Assembly (NCBI GenBank): GCA_035771175.1
Contig: CM069593.1
Location: forward strand, 18,629,956-18,693,955
Direction of reading: 5' to 3'
DNA length: 64,000 bases
Source of the DNA: Paratinospora sagittata
Taxonomy: Eukaryota; Streptophyta; Magnoliopsida; Ranunculales; Menispermaceae
The notes beneath the pieces were generated by a model. It saw only the letters and a program-made list of their open reading frames with translations. It did not search any database and was not told the origin of the DNA. Below, piece after piece: positions 59,876 to 64,000 of this stretch; positions within the stretch are counted from its first letter, which is position 1; the number at the start of each line of letters is the position of its first letter. Both the position numbers and the translations under genes were made by a program.

Positions 59876-59887
59876 TGGTATCAGAGC
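59876..59887 (+). other. Primer binding site of the right-end Copia
   Basis: TGGTATCAGAGC, complementary to the 3' end of plant initiator methionine tRNA, follows the LTR's CA directly. It is also the point where the tubulin-derived sequence begins. Confidence 0.92.
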
Positions 59888-60409
59888 CCTTAGGAGAAGG
59901 GAAAACTGAGAATGTAGCATCATTCTATCAGGATATTCTTCTCTAATGTTCGAGATCAGAAGCGTTCCCATGCCAGATCCAGTTCCTCCTCCCAACGAAT
60001 GACAAACCTGAAACCCTTACAAGCAATCACAGTTCTCAGCTTCTTTCCTGACAACATCAAGAACAGAATCGATGAGATCCGCTCCTTCCGTGTAATGTCC
60101 TTTGGCCCAGCTTTTTTCGGCACCGGACTGTACGAAAACGAAGTTATCAGGTCGGAAAACCTGACCATACGGTCCAGATCTGATGTTGTCCATGGTTCCA
60201 GGCTCGAGATACATGAGAACAGCACGAGGAACGAACCTTCCGCAACTGGCTTCGTTGTAGTAGACATTGATCCTCTCAAGCTGAAGATTGGAGTCGCCTT
60301 GGCTCTTTCTGGTGGGATCGATTCCGTGTTCGGCGCAGACCACTTCCCAGAACTTGGCTCCGATCTGGTTGCCGCATTGGCCTCCCTGAACGTGAAGGAT
60401 CTCACACAT
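59888..60409 (-). pseudogene. TUB: Beta-tubulin 5' cDNA fragment (processed, truncated)
   Basis: From an ATG at 60409 the minus strand encodes the first 130 residues of beta-tubulin: [74 protein letters not shown]. Codon 131 (Gln in the family) is TAA. The frame then continues as [20 protein letters not shown], keeping the tubulin GTP-binding signature, to EEYPDRMML, after which one base is missing (about 59915), and the match ends at the primer binding site near codon 177 of about 446. Plant beta-tubulin genes normally have an intron right at codon 131; here the two exons are fused, so it came from a spliced message. Residue 2 is Cys instead of the usual Arg of the MREI autoregulation motif. 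Probably 60 bp or so of 5' UTR is included upstream of the ATG. Confidence 0.93.
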
Positions 60410-60474
60410 TTTTTTTCCTCTCTCTAAAAGTTTCTTGAATCTGAGGAAATGCACAGAGAGATGAAAGAGGAGAG

Positions 60475-60572
60475 GTGACGGTGAACGGCGGCGGTGAACA
60501 GAGACGGTGATGTGTGAACAGTTACGGTGAACAGTTACGGTGAACAGTGAACAGTGATGTGTGAACAATGAT
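60475..60572. repeat. Degenerate gtgaacag repeat tract between tubulin piece and gag
   Basis: The octamer-like unit ggtgaacag recurs about seven times (ggtgaacggc, ggtgaacagag, gtgtgaacagttac, ggtgaacagttac, ggtgaacagtgaacag, tgtgaacaatg). Whether it comes from the tubulin leader or from the element is not clear. Confidence 0.75.
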
Positions 60573-60654
60573 TTCGGTCGGTTTATCGTCACCGTCGCGA
60601 TTCTGTTCGGTTCGCGAGCCACTTGGATTAGTACTTTAACCTCCACGTGAGATC

Positions 60655-61230
60655 ATGGCTGATACGCGTGGTATGTCTCGTTCTATGGATACTACTGACA
60701 AGTTTTGCAATCATTGTAATAGAGAAGGCCACGTAGAATCCTCTTGTTTTCAATTACACGGGTTCCCCGAATGGTGGGGGGACCGACCTCGCGGAGGAAA
60801 AGGACCGGGTCGTGGTGGAGGACGGACAGGAAGAGGAGGTGGGCGTGCAGGTTTTGGCCGTGGCAGAAGGCATGGTGCACCGCCTGTTCGCGCACATAAA
60901 ACTGGCGGGGCTGGAACTTCATCTGGGCAGCACGCAGGGAACTCGCAGGGGCTGGTGGGTGCAACCGACGCTGCGGCTCTTGTAGGTGTTTCCGCCACGC
61001 AACTGCAGCAACTTCTTGCATTTTTGAACTTCGACAAAACAAAAGATCGACTACATGGTAAGAACAATCATTTTAGTTGGATTATCGATACAGGAGAGTC
61101 GAACCATGTGACGTGCGACTTGTCTATTTTGGAGAATGTGAGAAAGGTGCAATACTGCCCGGTGGGTTTGCCGGATGGAAACACGCAGAAGCAAACCAAG
61201 AGGGGAGTGTCGTGCTGCCAGGAGGATTAA
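60655..61230 (+). pseudogene. Copia gag remnant (zinc knuckle) and protease start
   Basis: The 191-codon frame starts MADTRGMSRSMD and almost at once has a CX2CX4HX4C knuckle (CNHCNREGHVESSC), FQLHGFPEWWGDRPRG and a Gly/Arg-rich stretch, then the protease active site written DTGESNH, where the family has Ala in place of Glu. A frameshift about 61180 ends it early; the protease tail (LDNVLYVPQLTCNLISVTQL) is in another frame to 61304. The capsid part of gag is missing. Confidence 0.88.
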
Positions 61231-62460
61231 AGCTTGACAATGTGCTTTATGTCCCACAATTGACATGCAATTTAATTTCTGTTACTCAATTAATCGATGA
61301 ATAAAATTGTGTTGTACAATTCACTAATAATATTTGTGTTATACAGGACCAACCAACGAGGAAGGTGATTGGAGCGGGTGAAAGATTGGATGAACTTTAT
61401 TTTTTCCGTGGTGTTCCTCAAGTAAAGGTCTTGACAGTGGATGGTGATTCGTCGTTCGAGTTATGGCATCAACGAATGGGGCATCCGTCGGAGAAAATAT
61501 TGAAGATGATTCCGGCTGTAAGTCATTCTTGTAGGACAAATAATAAAGCTTGTGATGTGTGTCCGCGTGCAAAACAACCTAGATCTAGTTTTCCAATTAG
61601 TACGAATAAAGCTGGTAGGATTTTTGAACTTGTTCATTTGGATTTGTGGGGGCCTTACAAGGCTCGTTCTTCGTGTGGGGCTACCTATTTTTTGACAATA
61701 GTAGATGATTTTTCAAGAGGAGTTTGGGTCTATTTACTTTGCAATAAAATGGAAGTTGAATCTATGTTTCTTAATTTTGTTGCTCTGGTTGAACGCCAAT
61801 TTGAACAAGTGATAAAACGTGTGAGAAGTGACAATGGGACCGAATTTAATTGTTTGCATGATTGTTTTCAAAATAATAGGATTATTTTTTAGACTTCTTG
61901 TGTTGGGACTCCTCAACAAAATGGGAGAGTTGAGATAAAGCACCAACATATTTTAAATGTGGCTAGAGCCCTAAGATTTCAAGGGAACTAACCAATCAAA
62001 TTTTGGGGCGAATGTGTGTTGGCAGCGTGTCACTTGATTAATAGGACACCCTCTACTTTACTTAAGACTAAATCGCCATATGAACTGTTGTTTGGGAAAG
62101 TGCCTTCTTATGATGCTGTTCGTGTATTTGGTTGTCTTTGTTATGCTCATAATCAACGACACAAAGGTGATAAATTTGCAAGTAGGAGCCGTAAATGTAT
62201 CTTTGTTTGCTATTCTTTTGGGAAGATAGGTTGGAAATTGTATGGTTTAGAAACACATGAGTACTTTGTATCGAGGGATGTGAAGTTCTTTGAGAAAGAA
62301 TTTCCTTTTGTGCCAAACCAACCAAGGAATGTGGTGACTCCTATGCTGGCGAACAATGAGGATGAGACATGGAGTGAGGATGAGGGTGCCGATGCGTGTG
62401 CTGCGTGCGTTGAGGGGGGTTGGAAGCAGCGTCCACCCTTGAGGGGGGTCTGGTGTTGCG
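61231..62460 (+). pseudogene. Copia integrase, decayed
   Basis: After the protease tail comes the zinc domain (LWHQRMGHPSEKIL, CDVCPRAKQPRS) and the catalytic core ([31 protein letters not shown]). The third acidic residue is present in RVEIKH, but a stop codon at 61890-61892, another near 61990 and a frame change close to 62460 break the frame. The connector ends in a Glu/Asp-rich region (NNEDETWSEDEGAD). Confidence 0.88.
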
Positions 62461-63630
62461 GTGCAGCCCGAGCAGCAGACCGCACATGAGGATGTACGTG
62501 ATGAGGGGCTGGCGAATACGGTGGGGGAGCAAGGTGTCGAAGTTGACGGTGAGCTAGGGCGAGGAAAACGAGCCAAAACTTCTTCAACACGGTATCGTGA
62601 TTTTTTTACTCATACTATACGGAAAATAAGTCCATCTGAGAATTCATCCGCTACTTCCTCTTCCTCAGGTACGCCCTATCCTATAACACATTTTGTGAAT
62701 TGTAAACGTTTTTCTGTGAGACATAGAAATTTTCTTGCAGCTGTGACAGCGAGACATGAGCCAAACTATTTTAAAGAAGCGTTGAAAGACTCGGGATGGC
62801 GAGATGCGATTTGTAAGGAGATACGAGCCCTTGAAGACAATGAGACTTGGGTAATGAAGACTTTTCCACCCGGAAAGAAAGCACTAGGGAGCCAGTGGAT
62901 ATATAAAATTAAGTATAAGTCCGATGGCAGCATAGAGCGACTCAAAGCAAGACTTGTGATCTATGACAATCATCAGGTGGAAGGAATTGACTATAGCGAG
63001 ACATTTGCTCCTGTGGCAAAAATGGTGACGGTTCGTATTTTTCTTGCAATTGCTGCATTTAAAAATTGGGAGGTACATCAAATGGATGTGCATAATGTTT
63101 TCCTTCACGGTGACTTACGTGAGGAGGTTTATATGAATGTTCCTCCAGGTTTCAAAAATACAAATCCTAACATGGTTTGCAGGTTGCAAAAGTCGTTGTG
63201 TGGTCTGAAACAAGCTCCCCGATGTTGGTTTGCAAAACTGTCAACAACGTTGAAGAATTATGGTTTTGTGCAATCCTATTCAGATTATTCCTTATTTTGG
63301 TTGTGCAGGGGAAGAACTCAGATCAACTTGTTAGTTTATGTTGATGACTTGATTATTGCAGGGAATGATAAGGTTGCATTGACAACTTTTAAAGATTACC
63401 TTGGCAGGTGCTTTCATATGAAGGATTTGGGAGTTTTGAAATATTTCTTAGGGCTAGAGGTAGCTCGTAATCCAGAAGGAATTTTTCTTTGTCAAAGAAA
63501 ATACACACTCGAGATAATTTCTGAAACGAGTTTATTGGGAGCAAAGCCTGCGACATTTCCTATGGAACAAAATCACAATTTGGCCCTTGCTAAGGGCGAA
63601 TTCCTTGCGGATCCGGAGCTGTATAGGTGA
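62461..63630 (+). pseudogene. Copia reverse transcriptase, long open frame
   Basis: A 389-codon frame covers the end of the connector and most of RT: WVMKTFPPGKKALGSQWIYK, FAPVAKMVTVRIFLAIAAF, HQMDVHNVFLHGDLREEVYM, LQKSLCGLKQAPRCWFAKL and the catalytic LLVYVDDLIIAGND, then MKDLGVLKYFLGLEVARN. A TGA after ELYR (63628-63630) interrupts it; the normal protein would continue to RNase H. The active site itself is intact. Confidence 0.9.
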
Positions 63631-64000
63631 CTTGTAGGGAGATTGATTTACTTGTTTGTGACGATACCTGATCTTGCATATTCGGTTCATATTTTGTCCC
63701 AATTTATGCAACAACCTCGCGAGGATCATTGGGAGGCAGCTCTCAGGGTCGTGAGATATTTGAAGAAGAGTCCGGGGCAAGGGATTTTGCTTCGTGCTGA
63801 TAGTGACCTACGTCTAGAAGGGTGGTGTGATTCGGATTGGGCTAGTTGTCCACTTACGCTGCGTTCCTTGACAGGTTGGTTCGTGTTACTTGGTTGTTCT
63901 CCTGTGTCGTGGAAGACCAAGAAGCAACAAATAGTGTCTAGATCGTCTGCAGAGACTGAGTATAGATCAATGGCGGCAACAATGTGTGAGTTAAAGTGGC
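63631..64000 (+). pseudogene. Copia RT end and RNase H, running off the window
   Basis: In the same frame past the TGA: LVGRLIYLFVTIPDLAYSVH, EAALRVVRYLKKSPGQGIL, GWCDSDWASCPLTLRSLTGW, SWKTKKQQIVSRSSAETEYR and SMAATMCELKW, the usual order of a Copia pol end. It is open to the window edge; the 3' LTR is outside. Confidence 0.9.

Larger units (their letters stand above)
59755..64000 (+). mobile_element. Copia LTR retrotransposon with captured beta-tubulin cDNA, cut by window edge
   Basis: In order: a short 5' LTR, a primer binding site, an antisense beta-tubulin 5' cDNA fragment, a gag reduced to its zinc knuckle, protease, integrase, RT and part of RNase H. The N-terminal capsid half of gag, expected between the primer binding site and the knuckle, is absent; the tubulin piece sits in its place. 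The pol frames carry several stops and shifts, so the copy is not autonomous. Its LTR matches the ends of the derivative at 44480-44864. Confidence 0.88.

Noticed and set aside
59765..59995. Separate small gene starting at GGGTGSGMG
   Set aside because: It is the continuation of the tubulin fragment past the stop codon, followed by LTR sequence.
60017..60427. Functional tubulin gene or a plus-strand gene opposite to it
   Set aside because: Truncated at about 40 percent of length, nonsense at codon 131 and a frameshift; the plus-strand frame is a shadow of it.
60017..60646. A longer beta-tubulin start at 60646
   Set aside because: The extra residues are repeat-derived and unlike any tubulin; the family start MxEILH is at 60409.

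Overview
The window is nuclear DNA from a flowering plant. Genes with short exons and AT-rich introns sit far apart in AT-rich DNA that is crowded with Copia-type LTR retrotransposons, solo LTRs, a LINE and SINE-like repeats. All coordinates were worked out by eye from the sequence. The order monocot versus eudicot cannot be settled from these genes. Seven protein-coding genes look intact: a Rab5-interacting (RAB5IF-type) small membrane protein (9608-12608, +), a DYW-class PPR protein (13167-15215, -), an STP-type hexose/H+ symporter (16457-18298, -), a PGRL1-like two-helix membrane protein with CxxC motifs (19928-23108, -), a GNA-type mannose-binding lectin (25200-25622, +), an alpha-expansin (33474-34941, +) and a NAT12-type nucleobase-ascorbate transporter (48247-58284, +). 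For the spliced genes I placed exon borders by GT/AG sites and frame continuity; every join closes in frame.

Left end (1-9000): a three-level nest. A Copia element on + (its RNase H tail and 3' LTR, 1-817) sits inside the reverse transcriptase of an older Copia on - (818-6424). That older element is itself split between gag and protease by a 1986-bp LTR-like insertion (2959-4944) flanked by 5-bp direct repeats and carrying an array of 28-bp imperfect hairpins. A decayed LTR-like stretch (about 7270-8997) resembles the complete solo LTR at 41190-43302.

Middle (9000-41000): the first six genes, then long AT-rich spacers with a solo LTR (29985-30482, perfect TSD), MITE-like and SINE-like repeats and microsatellites.

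41040-45712: one 5'-truncated LINE (RT, zinc-binding and RNase H parts plus A-tail) that took three independent LTR-element insertions. Each is bounded by its own 5-bp target duplication, and at each site the LINE sequence resumes when the insert is skipped.

Right end (59755-64000): a decayed Copia element on + running off the window. Between its primer binding site and a gag that begins only at the zinc knuckle lies an antisense, intronless 5' piece of a beta-tubulin cDNA (59888-60409). The tubulin piece meets the element within the primer binding site, where the two sequences are expected to share about nine bases. This looks like host-gene capture by an LTR retrotransposon during reverse transcription and is the most interesting item here.
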